Assembly (NCBI RefSeq): GCF_026342735.1
Contig: NZ_JAPEMM010000002.1
Location: 1,302,001 to 1,366,000, forward strand
From: Streptomyces sp. NBC_00193
Lineage (GTDB): Bacteria; Actinomycetota; Actinomycetes; Streptomycetales; Streptomycetaceae
Reading direction: 5' to 3'
Length of the DNA stretch: 64,000 nucleotides
The position numbers and the translations under genes are program-made. Positions 50,926 to 59,474 of this stretch are shown piece after piece (position 1 is the stretch's first letter; each line of letters starts with the position of its first letter). The notes beneath the pieces were generated by a model, which did no database searches, was not told where the DNA came from, and saw only the letters and a list, made by a program, of their open reading frames with translations.

Positions 50926-51149
50926 CGAGAGCTCCCCCCTCTTCCTTACGGTCTGGATCTTCATTTCCGTGTGGCGATCCTGCTACCGACTTCATTCGAG
51001 TGTCAACTATTGTGGCAATTCCAGCCTCAGGGCAGCTCGTTCCCGCCACAGATGTGGCACGTTCTAGCCGTACGGACCGAGAGCGGATAGATTCCAGAGG
51101 CCGACCACGTGCCCGTACCCCGACCTCGCGCGATCTAGGAGAACCACTG
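50926..51149. promoter_or_regulatory. divergent control region with repeated TGTGGCA elements
   Basis: A 224-bp region between the MmyB-like gene and the HTH/ImmA module. A minus-strand TTGACA is at 51001-51006. TGTGGCA elements occur at 50918-50925 and 51011-51018, and as a perfect palindrome GCCACA-GA-TGTGGC at 51045-51058. Confidence 0.55.
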
Positions 51150-51818
51150 GTGACAGACGGCTTCCCGGCTCCCGTCGCGGTGGCCAACACGCTCCTGGCA
51201 GCCACCGTCACGCGGGTCGCAGAACTCGCGGGCAAGCTGGGCCGCGACCGGAACCAGGTCTTCGACCTGCGCCGCCTCTCCGAGGCCTCGGGCGTCCCGG
51301 CCGACGTGGTGCGGAGCCTGCTGGACGGCCGGCCCGCCGGCGAGCCCGATCTCCAGACCCGGTTCCTCCAGCGCCTCGACCTCCTGCGGCGCACCCGCGT
51401 CAAGCCCAACGGCCGCCGCTACACGCAGCAGGAGATCGCCGACGGCGCCGCCATGTCGCGCCAGCAGGCCGGGGCCCTGATCAACGGCGACCGGCGGCCG
51501 ACCATGGAACACTGTGACGCGATCCAGCGCTTCTTCGGGGTGCACGCCGGATTCCTCACCGCCCATGACGCGGATGCGCTCACGGACGCCCTCCAGCGCA
51601 CCGAGCAACAGCTGCTCCAGGACTTCGCGGGCCGTTCCCGGGAAACCGCACCCGCTCCGGCCGCTTCGACGGGCGATCCGCTGGCAAGACTTCTCCAGAA
51701 CCACGGCGTACGCGGCATCGCCTGGAGAGCCGCCCAACTGCCCAGCGACAAGCACCGGGACAAGGTGACCGAATGGCTGGACATGCTCCTCGAAAGCGTC
51801 AAACCGAACGAATCCTGA
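51150..51818 (+). CDS. XRE-type helix-turn-helix protein of the ImmA module
   Basis: A 222-residue protein. An N-terminal helical region (ATVTRVAELAGKLGRDRNQVFDLRRLSEASGVPADVVRSLLDG) itself resembles an HTH. A second, clearer HTH is at about 88-145 (RRYTQQEIADGAAMSRQQAGALINGDRRPTMEHCDAIQRFFGV), followed by a helical tail. It precedes an ImmA/IrrE-type metallopeptidase gene by 64 bp, the arrangement of ImmR/ImmA-like repressor-protease pairs. The GTG at 51150 follows a TAGGAGAACC site. It is probably the repressor of this module and the substrate of the peptidase; this is inference. Confidence 0.75.
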   Translation: MTDGFPAPVAVANTLLAATVTRVAELAGKLGRDRNQVFDLRRLSEASGVPADVVRSLLDGRPAGEPDLQTRFLQRLDLLRRTRVKPNGRRYTQQEIADGAAMSRQQAGALINGDRRPTMEHCDAIQRFFGVHAGFLTAHDADALTDALQRTEQQLLQDFAGRSRETAPAPAASTGDPLARLLQNHGVRGIAWRAAQLPSDKHRDKVTEWLDMLLESVKPNES

Positions 51819-51838
51819 CCCAGTCGAAAGTCTGGGTC
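51817..51838 (+). promoter_or_regulatory. hairpin between the HTH and ImmA genes
   Basis: GACCCAG/CTGGGTC arms with an 8-nt loop overlap the HTH stop codon. It could reduce read-through or stabilise the upstream message. It has no T run, so full termination is unlikely. Confidence 0.4.
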
Positions 51839-51882
51839 TGATCCTTGAGTCCTGATCCGGATCCGCGCCGACGGGGAGAACG

Positions 51883-52440
51883 GTGAGCATAGGCAGAGAG
51901 CAGCGGCGGTTGTGCGGGGAGCTGGTGGCAGGCATCAACCTGTCCGCGCCCGTGGAGCCCGTGGACCTCTACGCCGCCCTCTGCGAGGGCATGAGCAAGC
52001 ACCGCGGCCGCCGGGTGGAGTTCCGGATGGCCTCGTTCCCGCCGGGAACGGCCAGCGGCCTGTGGCTCGACATGGCGGACCGCGATCTGGTGGTCATCGA
52101 GGAACGCACCGCACCCGACCACCAACTGGTGATCCTCGGGCACGAGCTGTGGCACATGAAGGCCGGTCACTGCAGCCACCACGTCGACGGCGCCGCCGTC
52201 GCCGCCCGGATGCTGACGGACGAGGCCGACATCGGCGAGACCGTGCGGCGCGTCGCCGCGCGCACCCGAGCCGACGTCCAGGAGGAGACCGAGGCGGAAA
52301 CCTTCGGTCTGCTGCTGGGCAGCCGCTGCCGGACCTGGCTGGCCGGATCCGCCAGCCACCGGGCACCGGCACAGCGGGACCAACTGGCCGGCCGCATCGA
52401 GGCCGCGCTCGGATACCGGGGGCACAGGAACGACCGTTGA
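51883..52440 (+). CDS. ImmA/IrrE-family metallopeptidase-like protein
   Basis: A 185-residue protein with the zinc-peptidase motif HELWH (about residues 91-95, within QLVILGHELWHMKAGHC). The third ligand may be supplied by Glu/Asp in EETEAETFGLLLG, as in ImmA/IrrE proteins. It acts in the cytoplasm, probably cleaving or modulating the HTH protein encoded upstream. GTG start with GGGGAGAA. The stop overlaps the TTG start of the seven-TM gene (TTGA), so it is translationally coupled to a membrane protein, which is not part of the classical phage ImmR/ImmA pair. Confidence 0.85.
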   Translation: MSIGREQRRLCGELVAGINLSAPVEPVDLYAALCEGMSKHRGRRVEFRMASFPPGTASGLWLDMADRDLVVIEERTAPDHQLVILGHELWHMKAGHCSHHVDGAAVAARMLTDEADIGETVRRVAARTRADVQEETEAETFGLLLGSRCRTWLAGSASHRAPAQRDQLAGRIEAALGYRGHRNDR

Positions 52441-53615
52441 AAGGCCAGGACTACTACACGCCGGCAGCCGCGATGGCGATCGCACTCGCCTTCAAACTGC
52501 CGACGCTACGGAAAAACTGGCGCGATCCGCTCCTGCGGTCGGTCTGCGCCCTGCTCACCTTGGCCGGCGCCGTCTTCACCTTCGCCGCCCCGCCCACCAT
52601 CGCGGCGGTCAACCGCTGGACCGGCATACCCAACTTCTCCGCCCCGTTCGTCTACTGCCTGATCACCGCCTTCAGCGCCGCCTGCCTCGTGCTCATCGTC
52701 AACTGGCGCGGCGGCCCCCCGGAGGAGACCCGGCGCGTCTCGCGCGCGTGGATCCTCGGCTATTCCGTGGTGATCGTGACGCTGATGGTGCTGTTCGTCC
52801 TCGGTGACAGCCCGGTCGAGCGGCTGCGGGACTTCGACACCTACTACGCCAACACCCCCTTCACCCGGGAGATGATCGCCCTCTACCTGGTGGCCCACAA
52901 CGTGGCCGCCATCGTGATGGTCGCGATGTGCTGGCGCTGGTCCCTGCAGGTGCGCGGCTGGCTCCGCGTCGGCCTCGTGATCATCGTCATCGGATACGTC
53001 TTCAACCTCTGCTACGACGCCACCAAGATGACCGCCGTCGTCGCCCGCTGGACCGGCCACGACCTGGACTGGCTGAGCACCTCGGTGGCACCGCCCGTCG
53101 CCTCCATCGGAGCCAACGTCAGCGCCATCGGCTTCGTCCTCCCGCTGGTGTTCCAGCGGCTGTCCGACGCCTGGCAGTACTGGTCCACGTACCGGCGGCT
53201 GGGCACGCTCTGGCGGGAGCTGCGCACCTGCGGCCCCGAGGGCGCCCCCAGCGTGCGGATGGCCTGGTGGTCCGCCGTGGAGCTGCGGATGATCCAGCGC
53301 GAGTCGGACATCCACGACGGCTTCCTGCACCTCGGCCCGTACTTCGACCAGTCCCACCGGGACGACGCCCTCGCGCGTGCCTTCGCCGCCGGCGCCGACG
53401 AGGAGACCGCGCGGGCCGTCGCCGACGCGGCCATGGTCGCGGCCGCCGTGCGCGCCCGGGCGGCCGACCCCGAGGGGCGGGTCATCGGGGCCAGCGACGA
53501 GGGGGCCCCGCCGCCCGCCGACGGTCCCCGCGACCTCGTGCGGATCTCGCACGCCCTGCGCAACTCCCGCGTGGTGGCCGAATGCCGACGGCAGTCGTCC
53601 CTGTCGGGAAGCTGA
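52437..53615 (+). CDS. seven-TM membrane protein, MAB_1171c-like putative transporter/sensor
   Basis: A 392-residue membrane protein. About seven TM helices lie in residues 1-245 (for example SVCALLTLAGAVFTFAAPPTIAAV, FVYCLITAFSAACLVLIVNW, WILGYSVVIVTLMVLFVLG, VGLVIIVIGYVFNLCYDATKM). A cytoplasmic C-terminal domain follows, with FQRLSDAWQYWSTYRRLGTLWREL and a long acidic/Ala-rich helix region. This matches the actinobacterial MAB_1171c-like family often encoded after ImmA-type genes; function unknown. A TTG start overlapping the ImmA stop has an AGGAA site 6 bp upstream. It may be a sensor that controls the peptidase. Confidence 0.7.
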   Translation: MKGQDYYTPAAAMAIALAFKLPTLRKNWRDPLLRSVCALLTLAGAVFTFAAPPTIAAVNRWTGIPNFSAPFVYCLITAFSAACLVLIVNWRGGPPEETRRVSRAWILGYSVVIVTLMVLFVLGDSPVERLRDFDTYYANTPFTREMIALYLVAHNVAAIVMVAMCWRWSLQVRGWLRVGLVIIVIGYVFNLCYDATKMTAVVARWTGHDLDWLSTSVAPPVASIGANVSAIGFVLPLVFQRLSDAWQYWSTYRRLGTLWRELRTCGPEGAPSVRMAWWSAVELRMIQRESDIHDGFLHLGPYFDQSHRDDALARAFAAGADEETARAVADAAMVAAAVRARAADPEGRVIGASDEGAPPPADGPRDLVRISHALRNSRVVAECRRQSSLSGS

Positions 53616-53619
53616 CAAC

Positions 53620-53638
53620 CGGTCTCCGAAACCGGTGC
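53620..53638. terminator. short hairpin between convergent genes
   Basis: ACCGGT-N7-ACCGGT, a self-complementary pair, fills the 23-bp gap between the seven-TM gene and the convergent DUF4239-like gene. Confidence 0.45.
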
Positions 53639-54415
53639 TCAGCTCCCCGAGGCCAGGGTCAGCGACGGGAACAGGTCCTGGAACGGGGCCGCCGAGTCGA
53701 TCCCGTCCCGGCCGAAGGGCGCGTCGAAGCTCCACACCATGAACAGCAGGAACACGATCAGCGCGCTGAACAGCCCCGCCAGCAGCAGTTCCCGCCCCGA
53801 ACGCCGGATCTGCAGGGTGAAGATCAGCCCGACGGTGACCAGCCCGCCCGCGACCAGCCCCAGCCAGACCACCCCCGGCAGGGTGGACTCGTCGCTCTGC
53901 GTCCGCTCGTGGCGGGCGTCGTCGGCGGCCGCGATGTGGTCCAGCAGCGGCTGGTAGGCCTGCGCCTGCAGCTCGTTGCCCGGGCTCTGGTGGGTGACGT
54001 CGCTGCGCAGCTTGCCGAGCAGTTCGCCGCCCTCCGCGGACACCGGGGCCCCGGAGGTCAGCCGGGGCCAGTCCACGCTGACGGTGTGGGACACGTACGC
54101 GTTGACCTCGCCGCGGATCCGGTCGCGCACGGCGGCCGGGTAGACGTCGGCCCGCTGGGTGACCTCGTACAGGGACTGGGCCTCGCGGCGCACGCTGTCC
54201 TCGGCGGCGCCGCGCGCCTCCCAGACGCCCGCGATGGCCAGGCCGAGCACGATCGCGTAGACCACGCCGACCATCATCACCATGTACTCGAGGACGTCGG
54301 GGGTTTCGCTGGTGTCCTCGTCGTCGGCGACCCGGCGGTGCCGGATCGCGGTGAACGCGAGGACGAGGGCGCAGACGAGCGCCATGGCGATGGCCAGGAC
54401 CAGCCATTCGGACAC
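53639..54415 (-). CDS. DUF4239-like (bestrophin-like) membrane protein
   Basis: A 258-residue integral membrane protein. TM1 is at the N-terminus (WLVLAIAMALVCALVLAFTAI), TM2 at VLEYMVMMVGVVYAIVLGLAIAGVWEA, then a soluble helical middle (VRREAQSLYEVTQRADVYPAAVRDRI), and two C-terminal TMs (VWLGLVAGGLVTVGLIFTL; LLLAGLFSALIVFLLFMVW). The GVVYAIVLGLAIAGVWE block followed by EA..LYEVTQ is the DUF4239 signature. Function unknown; distant similarity to bestrophin channels is proposed for the family. GTG start. The upstream gene on the same strand ends 48 bp away. Confidence 0.8.
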   Translation of the reverse strand: MSEWLVLAIAMALVCALVLAFTAIRHRRVADDEDTSETPDVLEYMVMMVGVVYAIVLGLAIAGVWEARGAAEDSVRREAQSLYEVTQRADVYPAAVRDRIRGEVNAYVSHTVSVDWPRLTSGAPVSAEGGELLGKLRSDVTHQSPGNELQAQAYQPLLDHIAAADDARHERTQSDESTLPGVVWLGLVAGGLVTVGLIFTLQIRRSGRELLLAGLFSALIVFLLFMVWSFDAPFGRDGIDSAAPFQDLFPSLTLASGS

Positions 54416-54463
54416 GAGGGTTCTCCGTAGGTCGAGATGAGCGGACTGAACGTGGGGGCCGGG

Positions 54464-55048
54464 CTAGCCCCGGCTCCTGGAACGGGGCCGCAGCGCGACG
54501 GCGGCGAGCACCGCCGGGGTCGTGACGACGACCATGAGCATCAGGGTGGACATGCCGTCCGGGCCGCGCCGCGCCAGGGCCGCGGAGTGGTACGGGCGCA
54601 CGTGGAAGCGCCCCGCCGCCCCGGCCCCCGCTGCGACCCGGTGCGGGGCCACCGCTCCGCCCGGAGCGGCCTGCGCGACCCCGGCCTCCTCCACCGCGGC
54701 CGCCCGCGGCTGCGCCGCCGAAGGCCTTGCCTGCGCCGTCGGCCCCGGCCCCGGCTCCGCCGCCACGCCGGCCGGCGCGGGGGCCAGCGGCCCCAGCCCC
54801 GGGTGGCGCACCGTCGGCGCGGCCGGGCCGGGCAGCAGCACGCGGGCGGTCGGCCGGACGGCCGGAGCCGGGGCCGACGGCGGCAGGAGCAGCGGCGGCA
54901 CGGACGGCCTCGGCCGCGACCCGGCGGGAACACACAGGTCGACCCGGGCTCCGCGCCCGTGGCCGTCTCCGGCGACCGCCACGTGACCGTGCAGCGGGCA
55001 GAGCGCCGCCACCAGGCCGGCCCCGGCGAAGTACTGCCAAGCGGTCAC
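54464..55048 (-). CDS. hypothetical Ala/Pro-rich protein with C-terminal membrane helix
   Basis: A 194-residue protein with no recognised domain. The N-terminus (VTAWQYFAGAGLVAALCPLHGHVAVAGDG) is hydrophobic. The middle is low-complexity Ala/Pro/Val-rich. The C-terminus has one hydrophobic helix (MSTLMLMVVVTTPAVLAAVAL) followed by Arg/Ser, giving a tail-anchored look. The GTG at 55048 has a GGGAG site. Codon third positions are GC-rich across the whole frame, supporting coding, but the low complexity makes this one of the less certain genes. It is probably co-transcribed with the DUF4239-like gene. Confidence 0.45.
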   Translation of the reverse strand: MTAWQYFAGAGLVAALCPLHGHVAVAGDGHGRGARVDLCVPAGSRPRPSVPPLLLPPSAPAPAVRPTARVLLPGPAAPTVRHPGLGPLAPAPAGVAAEPGPGPTAQARPSAAQPRAAAVEEAGVAQAAPGGAVAPHRVAAGAGAAGRFHVRPYHSAALARRGPDGMSTLMLMVVVTTPAVLAAVALRPRSRSRG

Positions 55049-55409
55049 CGCTCGTTCTCCCGATTCCGCAGCAGGGATGAGGACTACGCCTGAAGAAACG
55101 ATCACGGCGGTGCTTCGATACGCGGCAGACAGGTCAAGATCGGCGCACGGCAGCCCACTTCGGGCCACAGCGGGCCCGGCCGGCCCCCTCCCCGTCCCGG
55201 TCCCGCACCGGTCGCGCACCGGTCCCGCACCGGCGGGCGTGCCCCCGCTCACCACTCCGGCGCGCCCTCGCGCGCCCCCGCACCCGCGGCCGGGCTTCAC
55301 CCGTCCGGCCCACTCCGTCACGGCGCGGCCCGCTCCCCCCGCCGATGATCGGAGAACCCGATCCCGCAGCTCAGCGGGGTGGCCCCGGGGAGCACAGGGA
55401 CGGTGGCAG
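55049..55409. other. 361-bp divergent intergenic region
   Basis: No gene was accepted here. A frame runs open from 55077 into the dipeptidase but has intergenic composition. The region holds a three-copy 11-bp tandem repeat (55198-55230) and GC-rich runs. Promoters for the hypothetical protein (leftward) and the dipeptidase operon (rightward) must lie here, but no confident -10/-35 was found. Confidence 0.45.
55198..55230 (+). repeat. three-copy 11-bp tandem repeat in the intergenic region
   Basis: Units CGGTCCCGCAC, CGGTCGCGCAC and CGGTCCCGCAC in tandem. The 11-bp period is close to one helical turn, so it could present a protein site repeatedly on one face, or be simple slippage. Confidence 0.7.
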
Positions 55410-56810
55410 GTGGACGCGGACGGCTCGCAGACCCTCGAAGCACAGGTCGACGCCCTGATGGACGGCCTGCAGGCCGACTTGGAACGGCTCGCGTCGATCC
55501 CCTCGGTCGCCTTCCCCGGCTACCCGCCGGAGCCCGTCGAGGAGGCGCACGACCTGCTCGTCTCCCTGCTGCGCGAGGCGGGCGTCCCCACCATCGAGCG
55601 GATCGACCTCCCCGACACCGCCCCGGTCATCTATGGCGAGATCCCGCCCCCGCATCCGGACGCCCCGACCGTCCTGCTGTACGGGCACTACGACGTCCAG
55701 CCCGCCGGCAATCCGACCCTCTGGCTCTCCCCGCCCTTCGAACCCACGCCCGTCCCCGGCGTCCCCGGCGCCCTGCGGGCGCGCGGCATCGCCGACGACA
55801 AGTCGAACGTGATCGCGCACCTGGGCATGCTCCGGGTCTACGGCGGCCGGCCGCCCGTCGGGATCAAGATCGTGATCGAGGGGCAGGAGGAGTACGGCAG
55901 CCCCTTCGACGACTATCCGCCCACCGATCCGGAGCGGTTCGCCTGCGACGCGATGGTCATCGCCGACCTCGGCAACCTGCGACCCGGCACCCCGACCCTG
56001 ACCACCGGTCTGCGCGGGGCCTGCGAGGTCATGGTGGAGGTGCGCACCCTCAAGGAGGCGCGGCACAGCGGGGAGTTCGGCGGAGCCGCTCCCGACGCCC
56101 TGCTGGTCCTGCTCCGGGCGCTGGCCACCCTGCACGACGAGCACGGAGACGTGGCGGTGCCCGGGCTGCGCCGCGATCCCTGGGAGGGAACGACCTACAC
56201 CGAGGAGGAGTTCCGCCGGCTGGCCTCCGTCCGGGACGGACTGCCGCTGATCGGCACCGGCTCGCTCGGCGAGCGGCTGTGGAGCGGGCCCGCCGTCACC
56301 GTCATCGGGCTGGACGCCCCGGACGTGGCGGGTGCCGCCTCCGCCGTGGTCCCGTACGCGCGGGCCAAGCTGAACCTGCGCTTCCATCCGCTCCAGGACG
56401 CGAAGGAGGCCCGGACCGCGCTCGTGAAGCACCTGCGCGCGCAGCGCCCCTTCGGCATCCCGCTCACCGTCACCCCGGGCGACACCGGCCCCGGCTTCGA
56501 GGCGCGGACGGGCGGGCCGGCGTACCGGGCGGCACTGACCGCGCTGAAGGAGGCCTGGGGCACGGAGGCCTCGTACGTGGCCACGGGCGGCTCCATCCCG
56601 CTGGTGAACGGCCTCGCGAGGGCGGCTCCGGGCGCGGAGGTGCTGCTGTTCGGCGCGCAGGACAGCATGTGCAATCTGCACGCGCCGAACGAGCGGGTGC
56701 TGCTGTCGGAGGTCCGCAACACGGTGGTGGCGATGGCCGCCTTCGTCCGGGAGTACGCGGCGGACTTCCGCGCTCCACAGGCCCCGCCGTCCCCGGGAGG
56801 CGCGCAGTGA
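55410..56810 (+). CDS. M20-family dipeptidase
   Basis: A 466-residue M20 metallopeptidase, predicted to cleave dipeptides (carnosinase/PepV-like group). The metal-binding motif is LLYGHYDVQPAG (about 90-101), then ALRARGIADDKSN with the bridging Asp, the general-base motif VIEGQEEYGSP, IADLGN, and a late His/Glu in FGAQDSMCNLHAPNERV. The dimerisation domain lies between. The start is taken at a GTG (55410) just before the helical N-terminus. Its stop overlaps the GTG of the carrier gene (GTGA), so the peptidase and the amino-acid or peptide carrier are made together. Confidence 0.83.
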   Translation: MDADGSQTLEAQVDALMDGLQADLERLASIPSVAFPGYPPEPVEEAHDLLVSLLREAGVPTIERIDLPDTAPVIYGEIPPPHPDAPTVLLYGHYDVQPAGNPTLWLSPPFEPTPVPGVPGALRARGIADDKSNVIAHLGMLRVYGGRPPVGIKIVIEGQEEYGSPFDDYPPTDPERFACDAMVIADLGNLRPGTPTLTTGLRGACEVMVEVRTLKEARHSGEFGGAAPDALLVLLRALATLHDEHGDVAVPGLRRDPWEGTTYTEEEFRRLASVRDGLPLIGTGSLGERLWSGPAVTVIGLDAPDVAGAASAVVPYARAKLNLRFHPLQDAKEARTALVKHLRAQRPFGIPLTVTPGDTGPGFEARTGGPAYRAALTALKEAWGTEASYVATGGSIPLVNGLARAAPGAEVLLFGAQDSMCNLHAPNERVLLSEVRNTVVAMAAFVREYAADFRAPQAPPSPGGAQ

Positions 56811-58363
56811 CCACGACGCCCCCGCCCCCGGCCCCGCCCCAGATCCCGACCGTGCAGACTCCGCCGGAGGAGCCGCCGCCCGCACGGAAGTTCTCCTTCC
56901 CCAGCGCGCTGACCATCCTGGCCATCGTCACCGTCGCGATCTGGCTGCTGGCCTTCCTCGTCCCGGCCGGCCAGTACGACCGCAACGACAGCGGCGCGCC
57001 CGTCGCCGGCACCTACCACCGGGTCGACGGCACCCAGAGCTTCACCGATCGCCTGAACGACCTGTTCCTCTCCCCCGTCAACGGGCTCTACGGCCTCCAG
57101 GACCCCAAGACCGGCGAGGTCGGGCCCACCTTCAGCGGTGATCTGTACGGCAGCGCGGGCGTGTTCCTCTTCGTGCTCGCGATCGGCGCCTTCATCACCG
57201 TCGTGTTCGCCACCGGGGCCCTCGACCGCGGCATCGCCCGCCTCGCCCACCGGCTGCGCGACCGCGGGGCGCTGCTCATCGCCGCCGTGATGGTGGTCTT
57301 CTCGATCCTGGGCACCGTGGAGGGCTTCGCCGAGGAGACCCTCGGTTTCTACGGTCTGCTGGTGCCGATGATGCTGGCCCTCGGCTACGACCGGCTGGTC
57401 GCGGTCGGCGCGAGCATCCTCGGCGCGGGCGTCGGCGTGCTCTGCTCGACGGTGAACCCGTTCGCGACCGGCGTCGCCTCCTCGGCGGCCGACATCTCGC
57501 TGGGCGACGGGATCGGGCTGCGCTTCCTCATGTGGATCGTGCTGACCACCGTGACCGTGCTCTACGTGATCCGGTACGCGCGGCGGGTCCAGAAGGACCC
57601 CTCCAAGTCGATCTGCGGGTTCCTGCCCGGGGACCGGGAGCAGAAGGCCACCGGCGCCGAGGAGGTGGAGCCGGAGCTGACCGGGCTGCACAAGGTCGTC
57701 CTGGTCCTGCTGGTCCTCGTCTTCGCCTTCATGATCTTCTCGGTGGTGCCCTGGTCGAGCGCGCTCACCGGGAAGGCGGACGCGGCCCCGTACGCCTGGG
57801 AACTGGACTGGTCCTTCGCCCAGTTGGCGGCGCTGTTCATCTGTGCGGCCGTGCTGATCGGCCTGGTCGCCCGGATGGGCGAGGCCAAGCTCAGCTCCAC
57901 GATCATCCAGGGCGCCGCCGACTTCATCTCGCCCGCCCTGGTCATCATGCTGGCGCGCGGGGTCACGGTCATCATGAACAACTCGCAGATCACCGACACC
58001 GTGCTGCACTCCATCGAGGGCGTGGTGAAGGGGACTTCGTCCGGGATCTTCGCGATCATCGTCTTCCTCGTGAACCTCCCGCTCGCCTTCCTGATCCCCT
58101 CCACCTCCGGGCACGCCACGCTCACCATGCCGATCCTGGCCCCGCTCGCCGACTTCGCGGGCGTCTCCCGCGCGCTGATGGTGACGGCCTGGCAGTCGGC
58201 GAGCGGCTGGATGAACCTCTGGGTTCCCACCACCGCCGTCACCATCGGCGGTGTCGCACTGGCCAAGGTCGGCTACGACAAGTACCTGCGCTTCGTCTGG
58301 CCGTTGCTCGGCATCCTCTTCGTGCTGATCTGCGGGTTCCTGGCCCTGGGTGCCACGATGTGA
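56807..58363 (+). CDS. YfcC-family (C4-dicarboxylate/arginine-ornithine-like) membrane carrier
   Basis: A 518-residue carrier with about 12 TM helices. It opens with a Pro-rich cytoplasmic tail and RKFSFPSALTILAIVTVAIWLLAFLVPAGQYDR, typical of the YfcC/ArcD-like group. Key blocks are GTVEGFAEETLGFYGLLVPMMLALGYDRLVAVG, GAGVGVLCSTVNPFATGVAS and LAFLIPSTSGHATLTMPILAPLADFAGVSR with the conserved PSTSGHA. Coupling to a dipeptidase suggests transport of a dipeptide, its product or an exchanged amino acid. The actual substrate cannot be read. Confidence 0.82.
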   Translation: MTTTPPPPAPPQIPTVQTPPEEPPPARKFSFPSALTILAIVTVAIWLLAFLVPAGQYDRNDSGAPVAGTYHRVDGTQSFTDRLNDLFLSPVNGLYGLQDPKTGEVGPTFSGDLYGSAGVFLFVLAIGAFITVVFATGALDRGIARLAHRLRDRGALLIAAVMVVFSILGTVEGFAEETLGFYGLLVPMMLALGYDRLVAVGASILGAGVGVLCSTVNPFATGVASSAADISLGDGIGLRFLMWIVLTTVTVLYVIRYARRVQKDPSKSICGFLPGDREQKATGAEEVEPELTGLHKVVLVLLVLVFAFMIFSVVPWSSALTGKADAAPYAWELDWSFAQLAALFICAAVLIGLVARMGEAKLSSTIIQGAADFISPALVIMLARGVTVIMNNSQITDTVLHSIEGVVKGTSSGIFAIIVFLVNLPLAFLIPSTSGHATLTMPILAPLADFAGVSRALMVTAWQSASGWMNLWVPTTAVTIGGVALAKVGYDKYLRFVWPLLGILFVLICGFLALGATM

Positions 58364-58379
58364 CGGCGCCGGTGCCGGC

Positions 58380-59474
58380 TCAGCGCCGCCGGACGACGAC
58401 GAAGTCGGCCAGGGCGGTGAGCTGTTCGCGGACCTCTTCGGGCAGGTAGATCTCGTCGAGGGCGCCGAGGGCGGTGTCGTACTGCCGCCTCGCCTCGGCG
58501 GCGGTCCACGCGCGGCCCCCGGCCTCCTCGATCAGGGCGGCCCGGAGCGCGAACTCCACCTCGTCGAAGACCTCGTCCGGCGCGCCTCCGGTGGCCCCGG
58601 CGTACGCGGCATCGGCGGCGTCGGCGGCGAGCAGTGCGGCGAGGCGCTCCGCGGCCGGTCCGCCGGCTTCGAGCGCCGCGCACACCGGCAGCGACTTCTT
58701 GCGCTGCTTGAGGTCGCTCCACGCCTGCTTTCCGGTCTGCTCCGGGGTGCCCCAGATGCCGAGCAGGTCGTCGACGGCCTGGAAGGCGAGGCCGAGGTGG
58801 TACCCGTAGCGCTCCAGGGCGTCGGCGGTCGCGTCGTCGGCGCCGTTGAGCACGGCGCCTATGGAGATGGCGCAGGCCAGCAGCGCGCCCGTCTTGTTGC
58901 CCTCCATCTCCAGGCATTCGGCGACGGACGCCCGGTCGCGCTGCTCGAAGGACATGTCCTGGGCCTGCCCGTCGATCAGCTTGCGGGTCGCGGTGTTCAG
59001 CCGGCGGGTGGCGCGGGTCGCGTCGACGGTGCCCAGGTCCAGCAGCACCTCACCGGCCAGCGCCAGCAGCGCGTCCCCGACCAGGATCGCCTGGGCCGGG
59101 CCGTGCACCTTCCAGACCGTGTCGCGGTGGCGGCGCTGTTCGTCGCCGTCCATGAAGTCGTCGTGCAGCAGCGAGAAGTTGTGCACGAGCTCGACCGCTA
59201 CCGCCCCGGTCACCCCCGCTTCGGGCGGGGCGCCGGCGGCTTCGGCGGAGATCAGGGCGAGGGCGGACCGGAGGGCTTTGCCGCCGTCTGCGTCCGACGG
59301 GTTGCCCGCGGCGTCGATCCAGCCGAAGTGGTAGGCGGCGATGGTGTCCATGGGCGCCGCCAGCCGTTCGACGGCCTTGCGCAGCACGGGCGCGGACAGG
59401 GTGCGCCCCCGCTCCAGCAGGCCGCGTACGTCAACGGCGCCGCGGATCCTCGGCTTCACGTCCAGACGGTTCAT
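58380..59474 (-). CDS. polyprenyl (probably geranylgeranyl/farnesyl) diphosphate synthase
   Basis: A 364-residue trans-prenyltransferase that condenses IPP with allylic diphosphates. The first Asp-rich motif is HNFSLLHDDFMDGDEQRR (DD at 105-106, DDxxD without insertion). The second is FQAVDDLLGIWG, with a DDLLG spelling common in actinobacterial enzymes. Phe100 at the fifth position before the first motif and no insertion suggest a short chain (C15-C20). The ATG overlaps the stop of the monooxygenase gene (ATGA). It is the last gene seen of the PhzE/PhzD operon, so the prenyl product is probably attached to the aminohydroxyaryl unit made there. Confidence 0.88.
   Translation of the reverse strand: MNRLDVKPRIRGAVDVRGLLERGRTLSAPVLRKAVERLAAPMDTIAAYHFGWIDAAGNPSDADGGKALRSALALISAEAAGAPPEAGVTGAVAVELVHNFSLLHDDFMDGDEQRRHRDTVWKVHGPAQAILVGDALLALAGEVLLDLGTVDATRATRRLNTATRKLIDGQAQDMSFEQRDRASVAECLEMEGNKTGALLACAISIGAVLNGADDATADALERYGYHLGLAFQAVDDLLGIWGTPEQTGKQAWSDLKQRKKSLPVCAALEAGGPAAERLAALLAADAADAAYAGATGGAPDEVFDEVEFALRAALIEEAGGRAWTAAEARRQYDTALGALDEIYLPEEVREQLTALADFVVVRRR

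Noticed and set aside
55077..55409. Upstream extension of the dipeptidase to an ATG at 55077
   Set aside because: The added 111 residues are Pro/Arg-rich with intergenic composition and no M20 similarity; the family N-terminus begins near 55410.
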